Positions 8,426-17,002 are shown, counted from the stretch's first letter. The stretch: DNA of 64,000 bases from Acidobacteriota bacterium (GCA_947465645.1 CANIBQ010000007.1:39896-103895); one strand, 5' to 3'. A program made the numbers and translations. Notes: a model not told the origin generated them from the letters alone.

Positions 8426-10120
8426 ATGGCTGACAAACCGGACAAGAAAAGCCCGCATAGTCTCGAGGATCACCTCCTCGGGATGGACCCCATGCACGAG
8501 CACGAGCATGGGGAAGCGGACCACGATCACGATCACGACGACCCGGGCGGAGAGTACGACCCGACGACGACGAGCCTGTGGATGCAGGACAACATCACCC
8601 TGCTGTCGGTCGGGATCGATATCGGCTCTGCCGGGACGCAGGTCGTGTTCTCCCGCGTCCAGTTGCGGCGGCTCTCCGAGGAGCTCACCAGCCGCTACTT
8701 CGTCGTCCACCGCGAGACGCTGTACCAGTCGCCGGTGGCGCTGACGCCGTATCTCAGCGAGGAGCGCATCGACGACCAGGGCATCGGCCGGATCATCGAC
8801 GCGGCGTACCAGGCAGCGGGTATCCATCCCGACGACGTGGATACGGGATCGGTCATCCTGACGGGGGAAGCCCTCCGCCGCGAGAACGCGAAAGCGATCG
8901 CCGACGTGCTGGCGGACGTGGGCGGCGAGTTCGTCTGCGCCGCGGCCGGACACCACATGGAGTCGATGCTGGCCGCCTACGGGTCGGGCGCTGCCAAGGC
9001 GTCGCACGAGCGTGGAAAGCCCCTGCTCAACATCGACATTGGCGGCGGTACCACGAAGCTGGCCCTCGTCGAAGGGGGCAACGTCGTGCACACGGCGGCG
9101 ATTCACCTCGGCGGCCGGCTGGCGGTGATCGACGCGGAGGGCCGCCTGACGCGGCTGGATCCGGGAGGGCAGCGACTCGCGAGGCTGGCGGGCTGCGACT
9201 GGAACCTCGGCGACACGGTGACCGAAGGCGAGCTCGTCCGCGTGACGGCGTGGATGGCCGACGCCCTCGTGGCCGCGCTGACGCAGCAGCCGGCGCCGCC
9301 AGAAGTCGAGGGATTGTGGCTGACCGAACCGCTCGGCGTCACCGGGGGCATCGCGGGCGCGATGTTCTCCGGTGGAGTGGGGGAGTACGTCTACGGTCGC
9401 GAGGAACAGGATTTCGGCGACCTCGGCCGCCGCCTCGGCCACGCCATCCGCGAACGCCTCGATGCAGGCCGCCTCCCGTTGGCGCTGCTGCCGGCCGGAG
9501 AGTGCATCCGGGCGACTGCGCTTGGCGCGTCGGAGTACAGCGTGCAGTTGTCCGGAAACACGGTCTACGTGTCGAGTCCCAGGGATCTCCTGCCCCGCAA
9601 GAACCTGCAGGTGATCCAGCCCCGCGTCGAGCTCGGCGAAACCGTCAACGCCGATGCGGTGGCCACGGCGATCCGCGACCATTTCCGCAACTTCGATCTC
9701 GTCGAGGGGGACGCCGAGGTCGCGCTTGCGTTCCGGTGGCGCGGCGTCCCGGCGTATCCCAGGCTCGCCGGCTTCGCGCGCGGGATCCTCGACGCGCTGC
9801 CGCGCACGCTGGCGGCCGGCAAGCCGCTGTTCGTGATCCTGGACGGCGACGTGGCCCAGACGCTCGGCGCGCTCCTGAAGGACGAACTGGGAACGGCCTC
9901 GGAAGTGCTGGTCCTCGACGGCATCTCGCTGTGGGACTTCGACTACATCGATCTCGGCCGCGTCAGGATGCCGTCCTTCACCGTGCCGGTGACCATCAAG
10001 TCGCTGGTCTTCAGCGAGGATCCGCGCGTCCCGCATCAACATCCTCACACTCACAGCCACAGCCACAGCCACAGCCACGGACACGGTCACCACCATCACC
10101 ATGGACACCCTCACAAGTAG
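8426..10120 (+). CDS. EutA-family protein (ethanolamine ammonia-lyase reactivase-like) with His-rich ends
   Basis: 564 residues from ATG 8426; upstream in-frame codons are repeat-derived. EutA is an ASKHA-fold ATPase that replaces damaged cobalamin in ethanolamine ammonia-lyase. Seen: phosphate-binding motifs LLSVGIDIGSAGTQVVF (about 54-70) and LLNIDIGGGTTKLALV (about 198-213), EutA-type LTGEALRRENA and GVTGGIAGAMFSGGVGEYVYG. Unusual: an N-terminal HEHEHGEADHDHDHD stretch (about 24-39) and a C-terminal tail of about 28 residues, mostly His alternating with Ser, Thr or Gly, which could bind metal. No eutB or eutC is present; ABC transporter genes follow directly. It may reactivate or chaperone another enzyme. 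Confidence 0.8.
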   Translation: MADKPDKKSPHSLEDHLLGMDPMHEHEHGEADHDHDHDDPGGEYDPTTTSLWMQDNITLLSVGIDIGSAGTQVVFSRVQLRRLSEELTSRYFVVHRETLYQSPVALTPYLSEERIDDQGIGRIIDAAYQAAGIHPDDVDTGSVILTGEALRRENAKAIADVLADVGGEFVCAAAGHHMESMLAAYGSGAAKASHERGKPLLNIDIGGGTTKLALVEGGNVVHTAAIHLGGRLAVIDAEGRLTRLDPGGQRLARLAGCDWNLGDTVTEGELVRVTAWMADALVAALTQQPAPPEVEGLWLTEPLGVTGGIAGAMFSGGVGEYVYGREEQDFGDLGRRLGHAIRERLDAGRLPLALLPAGECIRATALGASEYSVQLSGNTVYVSSPRDLLPRKNLQVIQPRVELGETVNADAVATAIRDHFRNFDLVEGDAEVALAFRWRGVPAYPRLAGFARGILDALPRTLAAGKPLFVILDGDVAQTLGALLKDELGTASEVLVLDGISLWDFDYIDLGRVRMPSFTVPVTIKSLVFSEDPRVPHQHPHTHSHSHSHSHGHGHHHHHGHPHK

Positions 10121-10195
10121 CTGGGTAGCTGGGTCGCTGGGTCGCTAGGGATGTCCGAACCGAGCTACCCAGCCACCCAGCGACCCAGCTACCTA
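10118..10195. repeat. 8-bp word hairpin with the ABC permease start codon in its loop
   Basis: Left arm about 10118-10149 (AGCTGGGT words) and right arm about 10161-10195 (ACCCAGCN words) pair with about 3 mismatches in 29. The ATG at 10151 and its ribosome-binding region lie in the loop; the right arm encodes residues about 4-15 of the permease, and the EutA stop codon opens the left arm. A sister element is at 56029-56090. Confidence 0.8.
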
Positions 10196-11878
10196 TTCGA
10201 CTGGAAGTGGATCGTGATCGGCGCGTGCGTCGTGTTCACGGTCTACATCGCCGTCATTCCGCTCGCCTTCCTCCTGTGGCAAAGCTTCCGCACCCCGCAG
10301 ACCGCCGCGGTGGACGCCGTCTTCACGCTCGGGAACTACACCGCCGCCTACGGCAGCAGCGAGACGCTGCGCCTGTTCTGGACCTCGATCCAGTTCGCCC
10401 TCGGCACCTCGGTCTTTGCGTTCGTGGTGGGGACGACGCTCGCGTGGATGAACGAGCGGACCAACACGCCGTTCAAGTCGGTGTTCTTCGCGCTCTCGCT
10501 CATTCCGCTGGTCATCCCCTCGATCCTGTTCACGGTCTCGTGGATCCTCCTCGCCAGTCCGCAAATCGGCATCATCAACCTGGTGCTGCAGGGATGGCTG
10601 GGACTGGAGCAGCCGCCGTTTGACATCTACTCGCTGGGCGGGATGATCTGGGTGGACGGCCTGCACTACTCGCCGATGGCGTTCCTGCTGATGACGGCCG
10701 CGTTCCGCGCGATGGACCCGTCGCTCGAGGAGTCGGCGACGATGAGCGGCGCCAGCATCTTCCAGGTGGCGCGGCGGGTCACGCTGCGGCTGGTCTGGCC
10801 GGCGATCGTCGCCACCATTCTGATCCTGTTCGTGCGCGCGATCGAGTCGTTCGAAGTGCCGGCGCTGCTGGGACTGCCGACCGGTATCGAGGTGTTCACC
10901 TCCGCCATTTACCAGGCGGTGCACCGCTACCCGAGCCAGGTCGGACTCGCGTCGGCGTACGCCGCGGCGTTGCTCGTGATCACCACCGCCGGCGTCTATT
11001 TCGTCTCGACGCTGTCGAGCCGCGGATCGAAGTACGCGACGATGACCGGGAAGGGATTCCGGCCCAGGCAGATCGACCTGGGATCGTGGAAGTGGTTCAC
11101 GGCGTCGATCTTCGTCCTCTACTTCCTGCTGATCGTCGTGCTGCCCTTCTCCGTGCTGCTGTGGTCGTCGTTCCAGCGCTTTTACGCGGTGCCGTCGATG
11201 GAGGCGGTGCGGAACCTGACGCTCGATCCGTACCGGTTCATCTTCGACTACCCGAACCTGTCGCGCGCGGTCTGGAACAGCGTCGTGCTGTCGTTCAGCG
11301 CCGCGACCATCGTCATGCTGGTCACCTCGGTGATCTGCTGGATCGTGGTCAAGACGCGGACGCGGGGCCGGTGGCTGCTCGACAACATCGCGTCGCTGCC
11401 GATGGTGTTTCCGGGACTGGTGCTGGGGCTGTCGATCATGATCTTCTACCTCAACGTCGACGTCGGCGTATACGGTACGATCTGGATCATGCTGATCGCG
11501 TACGTGACGCGCTTCATGCCCTACGGCCTGCGCTATAACACCACCTCGATGCTGCAGATCCACCAGGAGCTCGAGGAGTCGGCGGCGATGAGCGGCGCCT
11601 CGTGGAGCACCACGTTTCGCCGGATCATCCTGCCGCTGCTGAAGCCGGGGCTGCTGGCCGGCTGGATCTACGTGATGATCGTCTCGATCCGCGAGCTCTC
11701 CACGTCGATCCTGCTCTACAGCCCGGACACGCAGGTCATCTCGATCGTGATCTGGGAGCTCTGGGAGAACGGCCAGTACGTGGAGCTGTCAGCGCTGGGC
11801 GTGCTGTTCATCCTCGCGCTGTTCGTCCTGGTGATGGTCGCCCAGTGGCTCGGCAGGAAATACGGGGTCAAGGAATAG
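10151..11878 (+). CDS. Fused two-domain ABC permease, FbpB/iron(III)-type
   Basis: 575 residues, about 12 membrane segments in two homologous halves. Each half carries the permease EAA loop: LEESATMSGASIFQVARRVTL (about 195-215) and LEESAAMSGASWSTTFRRIIL (about 473-493), where the ATPase docks. This doubled layout is typical of FbpB/AfuB and ThiP and also occurs in 2-aminoethylphosphonate and polyamine-like systems. The N-terminal dozen residues (SYPATQRPSY) are encoded by a repeat arm. It partners the ATPase at 11937 and probably the three COG1840-like binding proteins at 17622, 20535 and 21632. Substrate unknown; iron is only one option. Confidence 0.88.
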   Translation: MSEPSYPATQRPSYLFDWKWIVIGACVVFTVYIAVIPLAFLLWQSFRTPQTAAVDAVFTLGNYTAAYGSSETLRLFWTSIQFALGTSVFAFVVGTTLAWMNERTNTPFKSVFFALSLIPLVIPSILFTVSWILLASPQIGIINLVLQGWLGLEQPPFDIYSLGGMIWVDGLHYSPMAFLLMTAAFRAMDPSLEESATMSGASIFQVARRVTLRLVWPAIVATILILFVRAIESFEVPALLGLPTGIEVFTSAIYQAVHRYPSQVGLASAYAAALLVITTAGVYFVSTLSSRGSKYATMTGKGFRPRQIDLGSWKWFTASIFVLYFLLIVVLPFSVLLWSSFQRFYAVPSMEAVRNLTLDPYRFIFDYPNLSRAVWNSVVLSFSAATIVMLVTSVICWIVVKTRTRGRWLLDNIASLPMVFPGLVLGLSIMIFYLNVDVGVYGTIWIMLIAYVTRFMPYGLRYNTTSMLQIHQELEESAAMSGASWSTTFRRIILPLLKPGLLAGWIYVMIVSIRELSTSILLYSPDTQVISIVIWELWENGQYVELSALGVLFILALFVLVMVAQWLGRKYGVKE

Positions 11879-11927
11879 TTGTCAGTTGTCAGTAGGCAGT
11901 AGGCAGTAGGCAGTAAGCAGTGGCAGT
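11879..11927. repeat. Tandem heptamers (TTGTCAG then CAGTAGG)
   Basis: Two TTGTCAG units followed by about four CAGTAGG units fill the gap between permease and ATPase genes. No inverted arm is seen here. A reverse-sense relative is at 23267-23310. Heptamer arrays of this style are known as STRR sequences in heterocystous cyanobacteria. Confidence 0.75.
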
Positions 11928-11936
11928 AACGACACA

Positions 11937-13055
11937 ATGCTGAGCGTCACCGGACTGTTCACCGAGTATCCCAACGACAAGGGCGAGACCGTCAAGGCCG
12001 CGCAGGACGTGAGCTTCTCGGTCCCTGAGGGGCAGCTCTTCACGCTGCTCGGCCCGAGCGGCTGCGGGAAGACGACGACGCTGCGGTCGATCGCGGGGCT
12101 GGAGCGGCCGCGCGCCGGCGAAATCTCGGTCAAGGACCGCGTCGTCTATTCGTCGGCGAAGAACGTGTTCGTGGCGCCCAATCGCCGCGGCTTCGGCATG
12201 GTGTTCCAGTCGTACGCCATCTGGCCGCATATGAACGTCTTCCAGAACGCGGCATTCCCGCTGGAGGTTGGCGATCGCCGCTATTCGCGTGCGCAGATCC
12301 GCGAGAACGTGATGCGCGTGCTCGAGGCGGTGCAGCTCGCCGAGCTCGCCGACCGCGAGGCGACCAAGCTCTCGGGCGGGCAGCAGCAGCGCCTCGCCCT
12401 GGCGCGCGCGCTGGTGATGGAGCCCGCGCTGCTGCTGCTCGACGAGCCGCTGTCGAATCTCGACGCCAAGCTCCGCGAGAAGATGCGCTTCGAGCTGAAA
12501 CGGCTGCAGCGGGAGCTGAGGATTACCACGGTGTATGTGACCCATGACCAGAGCGAGGCGCTCGCGCTCTCGCACCAGATCGCGGTGATGCACGAGGGCC
12601 GCATCCAGCAGATCGGCAGCCCGCGCGACATCTACGAGCGCCCGGGTAACCAGTTCGTGGCGGACTTCGTCGGCAGCTCCAACTTCATCGAAGGGTACGT
12701 AGTGTCCGGCTTCAGCCGGACCGGGGCTGACGGCGAGGCCGCGCTGTATACCGTACGAACCGAGCTCGGCGACGTCACGGTGGCGGCGTCCGAGGCACTG
12801 GACGTCAACCAGCGCGTCGCGATTTCGGTTCGTCCCGAGGACGTGGCGCTCGCTGAAGCCAGGCCGACCGGTGATAACGTCTGGCAGGGCCGGGTGGATC
12901 AGAAGGTGTTTCTCGGTGAAGCGATCGATTTCCAGGTGATGGTCGGCACGCGCACGCTGCTGTCGCGCCAGCATCCCACCCTGCGGACAAAAATCGGAGA
13001 GGCTATTTACGTGCAGTTGGACCCGGAGAAGTGTGTCGTGCTGAAGGTCGCGTAA
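11937..13055 (+). CDS. ABC transporter ATP-binding protein (PotA/FbpC type)
   Basis: 372 residues. Walker A GPSGCGKTT (about 40-48), Q-loop VFQSYAIWPH, signature LSGGQQQR, Walker B LLLLDEPLSNLD and switch VYVTHDQ are intact. The C-terminal third is a TOBE regulatory region (ISVRPEDV near 300). Near 253-262 the sequence reads VVSGFSRTG, encoded by a 26-nt palindromic dispersed repeat inserted in frame at the start of the TOBE region. It energises the permease at 10151; its stop is 2 bp before the ThDP enzyme start, so the three are one operon. Confidence 0.9.
   Translation: MLSVTGLFTEYPNDKGETVKAAQDVSFSVPEGQLFTLLGPSGCGKTTTLRSIAGLERPRAGEISVKDRVVYSSAKNVFVAPNRRGFGMVFQSYAIWPHMNVFQNAAFPLEVGDRRYSRAQIRENVMRVLEAVQLAELADREATKLSGGQQQRLALARALVMEPALLLLDEPLSNLDAKLREKMRFELKRLQRELRITTVYVTHDQSEALALSHQIAVMHEGRIQQIGSPRDIYERPGNQFVADFVGSSNFIEGYVVSGFSRTGADGEAALYTVRTELGDVTVAASEALDVNQRVAISVRPEDVALAEARPTGDNVWQGRVDQKVFLGEAIDFQVMVGTRTLLSRQHPTLRTKIGEAIYVQLDPEKCVVLKVA
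12697..12722. repeat. 26-nt palindromic dispersed repeat, in frame in ABC ATPase
   Basis: Contains TCCGGCTTCAGCCGGA. All 26 nt match 39863-39888 exactly in the opposite orientation. Here it encodes part of VVSGFSRTG; there it is intergenic. Confidence 0.85.
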
Positions 13056-13057
13056 CC

Positions 13058-14797
13058 ATGGCCAACGATCGCTGGGCCTCCGACGTCATCGTCGATCTGC
13101 TCCACGCCTACGACCTGCCGTTTGCCGCCATCAACCCCGGGGCGAGCTACCGCGGGCTCCACGACTCGCTGGTCAACTACGGCGGCAACCGTCCGGTCAT
13201 GATGGTGTGCCAGCACGAGGAGACGGCGGTGCAGATCGCGCACGGCTACGCCAAGGCCAGCGGCAGGCCGATGGTCGCGATCCTGCACAACCTGGTCGGC
13301 CTGCTGCACGCCAACCTGGCGATCTACTACGCCTACATCGACCGCGTCCCGGTGTTCATCGTCGGCGCGACCGGGCCGATGGACGAGACCAAGCGGCGTC
13401 CCCGCATCGACTGGATCCACACCGCCCAGTCCCAGGGGGCCGCGGTGCGCGAGTACACCAAGTGGGACTACCAGCCGCACACGATCGACGGCGTCCCGGA
13501 GGCGTTCTCCCGCGCTTACTCGGTGATGATGACCGAGCCCCGCGGACCGATCTACATGTGCTACGACGCGTGGCTGCAGGAGCAGCCGCTCGATCACGAG
13601 GTCGCGATGCCCCCGGCTGACGCCGTCAAGGTTCCCAGCCGCATCGCTCCCGAGCCCGCCGCGCTCGCGCAGGCCGCCGACTTGATTGCCGCCGCGGCCA
13701 GGCCGGTGATCCTGGCCGAATACGTCGGGCGCGAGCCCGAGGGCTTTCATGCCCTGGTGACGCTCGCCGAGACGGCCGGCATTCCGGTCTACGACGTCGA
13801 CAGCCGCCTGAACTTCCCGTCCCGCCACCCGCTCAACATGACCTACGGGAAGGACGTGTTCCGCGACGCGGACCTGGTCCTGTGCCTCGACCTGCGCGAC
13901 TGGGAGAAGCCGACGACGGAGCTGGTGAGCGTGACCAGGGAAGTGACGTCGATCGTGCCGGCCGGCGCGACGTGGATCGACATCGGGTTTGGCGACCTGG
14001 AACTCTCGAGCTGGGCGCTCGACTACCAGCGGCTTCGCCACGCGCACCTGCAGATCCTCGCCGACACGACGGTGGCGATTCCGGCGCTGACCGCGCTGCT
14101 CGAGACGCGAATTGCCGGCGACGCGACGATGCCCGGGCGAATCGCCGCGCGAAAGAAGGACGTGGCGGCCAGGAGCCGCGCGCTGCGCGACAAGTGGGAG
14201 CGGGCGGCGAAGGAAGACTGGGATGCGAGCCCGATCACGCTGCCGCGCCTGGCCTCGGACGTGTGGGACGCGATCAAGGACGAGGACTGGGTGCTGACCG
14301 CGGGGACGCTGGAACAGTGGACGCGGAAGCTGTGGGACTTCGACCAGCCGTATCGCCACCCGGGGCGTTCGCTCGGCACCGCGACCCAGTTCGGCATCTC
14401 GCTCGGGGTCGCGCTCGCCCATCGCGACGAGAAGCGTCTCGTCGTCGACATGCAGCCGGACGGCGACCTCATGTTCGACGCGGGCGCGCTCTGGGTCGCG
14501 GCCAAGCATCGCATCCCGCTGCTGGTGGTGATGTACAACAACCGGGCGTACTACAACGACTGGGAGCACCAGATCCGGATGGCCAGGCTCAGGGGGACGC
14601 CGGTCGAGCGCGCGCACATCGGCATGGATCTCGATGACCCGGCGCCCGATTTTGCCGCGATGGCCAAATCGATGGGCTGGTACGCGGAGGGCCCGATCGA
14701 GTCGCCCGCGGACATCGCGCCGGCGCTGAAACGCGCCATCGCCGAGGTCAAGGCCGGCCGGCCGGCATTGCTCGATACCGTCACGCAGAAGCGTTAG
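13058..14797 (+). CDS. ThDP-dependent enzyme, acetolactate synthase / decarboxylase family
   Basis: 579 residues from ATG 13058, 2 bp after the ATPase stop. Thiamine-diphosphate enzymes of this group cleave or join 2-oxo acids. Seen: catalytic Glu in CQHEE (Glu54) followed by AHGYAKASGRP, a middle domain with PVILAEYVG (about 210), and the ThDP/Mg motif DGDLMF through MYNNRAYYND (about 470-500). The N-terminal FAAINPGASYRGLHD is like that of benzoylformate decarboxylase relatives. Acetolactate synthase, sulfo- or phosphonopyruvate decarboxylase and oxalyl-CoA decarboxylase relatives cannot be told apart here. Co-transcription with an ABC uptake system suggests it processes the imported acid. 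Confidence 0.85.
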   Translation: MANDRWASDVIVDLLHAYDLPFAAINPGASYRGLHDSLVNYGGNRPVMMVCQHEETAVQIAHGYAKASGRPMVAILHNLVGLLHANLAIYYAYIDRVPVFIVGATGPMDETKRRPRIDWIHTAQSQGAAVREYTKWDYQPHTIDGVPEAFSRAYSVMMTEPRGPIYMCYDAWLQEQPLDHEVAMPPADAVKVPSRIAPEPAALAQAADLIAAAARPVILAEYVGREPEGFHALVTLAETAGIPVYDVDSRLNFPSRHPLNMTYGKDVFRDADLVLCLDLRDWEKPTTELVSVTREVTSIVPAGATWIDIGFGDLELSSWALDYQRLRHAHLQILADTTVAIPALTALLETRIAGDATMPGRIAARKKDVAARSRALRDKWERAAKEDWDASPITLPRLASDVWDAIKDEDWVLTAGTLEQWTRKLWDFDQPYRHPGRSLGTATQFGISLGVALAHRDEKRLVVDMQPDGDLMFDAGALWVAAKHRIPLLVVMYNNRAYYNDWEHQIRMARLRGTPVERAHIGMDLDDPAPDFAAMAKSMGWYAEGPIESPADIAPALKRAIAEVKAGRPALLDTVTQKR

Positions 14798-14828
14798 CGT
14801 TCGCACCCGACACTCGCCCGGCGCGTGG

Positions 14829-15365
14829 TCAGCTCTTATCAGGCGTCCGGAAGCCGATCCGGTGCTGCCGTCGCGCGGGCGGCGGTGCCATCAACTCACG
14901 AATGGCTTCGAACACGATCTGAAACTGCCCGTCGTACTTCCGCTCCAGCGCGGCCAGTCGTGCTGCAAGTCTCTCGTGAGTAATCAGGAGCTCTCGCAGT
15001 CGCACAAACGTACGCATGATCGCGATGTTGACGTGAATCGCCCGTGCGCTCCTCAACACGCTCGACAGCATCGCGACGTCTTGTTCGGTGAAGGCGTACG
15101 GCAGGTGGCGGCGTCCGCCGGCGGTCTTTGAGGTCACAGATTGTGACCTCAAAACCCGATACTCGTGGGGCGTCAGCCGGAACATGAAGTCCCTGGGAAA
15201 CCTCCGGGGATTGCGACGTACCGCCTGGACCAGCACTTTCGTCTGGACACGATAGAGTGCGGCAAGATCGGAGTCGAGCATGACTCTGTGTCCGCGGAGC
15301 GCGAGAATCGATCGTTCGACCACCGGACCCGTGGGACCCATGGAGACAGGTTGTGCGCGTGCCAT
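14829..15365 (-). CDS. ORF6N-domain DNA-binding protein
   Basis: 178 residues. The N-terminal half holds the ORF6N signature: ILALRGHRVMLDSDLAALY (about 20-38), VLVQAVRRNPRRFPRDFMF and LRSQSVTSK, then a FTEQDVAMLSSVLRS helix region. The C-terminal half is a Leu/Arg coiled coil. Such proteins occur in phages and on mobile islands and are thought to bind DNA. It lies on the opposite strand inside the uptake cluster, between the ThDP enzyme and the dehydrogenase, and looks like an inserted accessory gene. The start could also be the Met at 15341. Confidence 0.8.
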   Translation of the reverse strand: MARAQPVSMGPTGPVVERSILALRGHRVMLDSDLAALYRVQTKVLVQAVRRNPRRFPRDFMFRLTPHEYRVLRSQSVTSKTAGGRRHLPYAFTEQDVAMLSSVLRSARAIHVNIAIMRTFVRLRELLITHERLAARLAALERKYDGQFQIVFEAIRELMAPPPARRQHRIGFRTPDKS

Positions 15366-15515
15366 GCCAGCAGCGGCTGCGAGTTACGTGCCGCGTGGAA
15401 ATGCGCCACAATCAACGGCGTGCTCGCATCGATGCGCAAATTGCGCGGACCCCAGGACCCGAAGGCGTGGCAAATATTGCTACGGGGTCAAGCGTCCGTT
15501 GTGCTTCCCCTTACT

Positions 15516-15521
15516 TATAAT
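15516..15521 (+). promoter_or_regulatory. Possible -10 box for a leaderless transcript
   Basis: A perfect TATAAT ends 8 bp before the ATG at 15530, so transcription would start at or just before the start codon. No good -35 box is visible. This gap follows an opposite-strand gene, so a promoter is expected here. Confidence 0.35.
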
Positions 15522-15529
15522 CACCGTCG

Positions 15530-16366
15530 ATGACCAACGCCGGTGCTGCCAGGGCCATTCGTACGGTTGGGGTGATCGGAGCGGGGCGCATGGGCGCGCC
15601 GATCATTGGCCACCTGGCGCGGAAGGGGTTCACCGTGCTCGCCTACGACGTCGATGCAGGCAAGCACGACGTGGTGGTGAAGCTCGGCGCGGGGTGGTCC
15701 CCAAGCCTGGCGGCGCTGGCGCGCGGCTCCGACGCGGTCCTGGTCTGCGTCGGCTACGACCGCGAGCTGCGGGACCTGATCTCGGCCGACGGAATCATCA
15801 AAGACCTGCCGTCTGGTGCTATCGTCGCGGTGCTCTCCACGGTGCACCCGCGCACGGTGCAGGAGATCGCCGGGCAGGCGGGCGCGGCAGGCGTGCACGT
15901 GGTTGACTCGACGGTGTGCCGCGGAGGAAAGGCGGCAGACGAGGGTACGCTGCTCTCGTTCGTGGGCGGGGATGCCGAGGTGGTCGAGCGCTTGAGGCCG
16001 GTGCTCGCGTGTTACTCGGCCGATATCGTTCACACCGGCGGCGTCGGCACCGCGCAGGTCGCGAAGGCGGCCAACAACATGGTGATGTGGGCGTGCCTGA
16101 TCGCCGACCACGAGGCATTGGCACTGGGCACGCGCTTCGGCATCGACGTCGAGTTGCTGCGCGGGGCGCTCCTCAAGAGCAGTGCCGACAACTACGTGCT
16201 CCGCAACTGGGGCGTAAACACGATGGCCTGGGCCGACGATGACATGGAAATCGTGCAGCGGATGGCGGAAGACGCCGGCATCGGCCTGCCGCAGGCGGAC
16301 CTGAATCGCGACCTGTGCCGGACGCTGAAGCCGAAACGGTTTCGACTGGATGAATACGGTGTCTGA
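15530..16366 (+). CDS. NAD(P)-dependent 3-hydroxyisobutyrate dehydrogenase-family enzyme
   Basis: 278 residues. Beta-hydroxyacid dehydrogenases oxidise 3-hydroxy acids or reduce tartronate semialdehyde. Seen: Rossmann GVIGAGRMGAP (about 14-24), substrate loop DSTVCRGGKAADEGTL near 125-140, and catalytic Lys in AKAANNMVMW near 180. The C-terminal helical domain is complete but short (family about 290-300). It starts the second half of the uptake cluster and overlaps the following cupin gene by 17 bp, so the two are co-translated. The substrate is probably a product of the imported compound; this is inference. Confidence 0.85.
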   Translation: MTNAGAARAIRTVGVIGAGRMGAPIIGHLARKGFTVLAYDVDAGKHDVVVKLGAGWSPSLAALARGSDAVLVCVGYDRELRDLISADGIIKDLPSGAIVAVLSTVHPRTVQEIAGQAGAAGVHVVDSTVCRGGKAADEGTLLSFVGGDAEVVERLRPVLACYSADIVHTGGVGTAQVAKAANNMVMWACLIADHEALALGTRFGIDVELLRGALLKSSADNYVLRNWGVNTMAWADDDMEIVQRMAEDAGIGLPQADLNRDLCRTLKPKRFRLDEYGV

Positions 16367-16910
16367 CGAATCGCACTATCACAGCAAGAAAGACCGCGTG
16401 TTCGTGCGCGCGATCCAGGGCCACTACAACCTGAAAGAGGAGCTCGCGCGCCTGCGGTCGATGCCGCGCGTGCGCAAGGGGCGCGAGATCAGGTTCGTGG
16501 ACGGCCCGCAGACCTTCAGCCGCCACTACGTCGAGCCCAAGGACGGCGTCACGCAGATGTTTCACCTGCACCTCGAGGAATGGGGGCCGGGCGCGAAATC
16601 GCAGAAGCACGGCCACGTCAACGAGGCGGCGTTCTACATCCTCGACGGCGAGGGCTACGAGATCCACGACGGCATCCGCTACGACTGGAAGGCGGGGGAC
16701 GTCTCGATCGTGCACAACAACTGCGTGCACCAGCATTTCAACGGCGACGCGACCAGGCCGGCCCGCGCGCTGGTGATGAAAACGAAGCCGATGTTCCTGT
16801 TCATGAACATGCTCTTCCAGAGGATGGTCGAGCCGCGGCCGTCGGAGCCTGCGCCGGGAGCCGAGGGCTACCAGGTACGCGAAGGCGAACAGAACTTCAA
16901 TCACGAATAG
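16350..16910 (+). CDS. Cupin-domain protein (copy A1)
   Basis: 186 residues, single cupin barrel. Seen: GVTQMFHLHLEEW, then metal motif 1 QKHGHVNEAAFYILDGEGYEI split across strands (two His and Glu), and motif 2 HNNCVHQHFN with the fourth His. The C-terminus is a conserved TKPMFLFMNMLFQ segment. It is closely similar along its length to copy A2 at 18749. Cupins of this shape include small dioxygenases and isomerases, but no activity can be assigned. It overlaps the dehydrogenase and is followed by a second, different cupin. Confidence 0.85.
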   Translation: MNTVSDESHYHSKKDRVFVRAIQGHYNLKEELARLRSMPRVRKGREIRFVDGPQTFSRHYVEPKDGVTQMFHLHLEEWGPGAKSQKHGHVNEAAFYILDGEGYEIHDGIRYDWKAGDVSIVHNNCVHQHFNGDATRPARALVMKTKPMFLFMNMLFQRMVEPRPSEPAPGAEGYQVREGEQNFNHE

Positions 16911-16923
16911 CCTTTTTACTTTC

Positions 16924-16977
16924 GTGGGGCGAGCCTTGTCAGGCTCGCCGGGCGGACCTAACAAGGTCCGCCCCACA
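16924..16977. repeat. Double hairpin with closing stem (three-way junction) before cupin B
   Basis: Hairpin 1 GGCGAGCC-TTGTCA-GGCTCGCC (about 16928-16949), hairpin 2 GGCGGACC-TAACAA-GGTCCGCC (about 16951-16972), enclosed by GTGGG/CCCAC. It sits between cupin A1 and cupin B. It could be a repeat element, an attenuator or an RNA-stability element. Confidence 0.7.
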
Positions 16978-17002
16978 AGAGTAAAGTGGCTGAGGAGTAC
17001 AG

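Noticed and set aside
8408..10114. 568-codon frame opposite the EutA-family gene
   Set aside because: Low-complexity Arg/His/Asp product with no domain; shadow of the real gene.
10031..10117. His-rich tail of the EutA-family protein as another word-repeat insertion
   Set aside because: AGCCAC/CATCAC repeats simply encode a His-Ser tract; the N-terminus has a similar His cluster with different codons, so selection on protein is likelier.
13007..14806. 599-codon frame opposite the ThDP enzyme
   Set aside because: Shadow frame; the plus strand has catalytic Glu and ThDP motifs.
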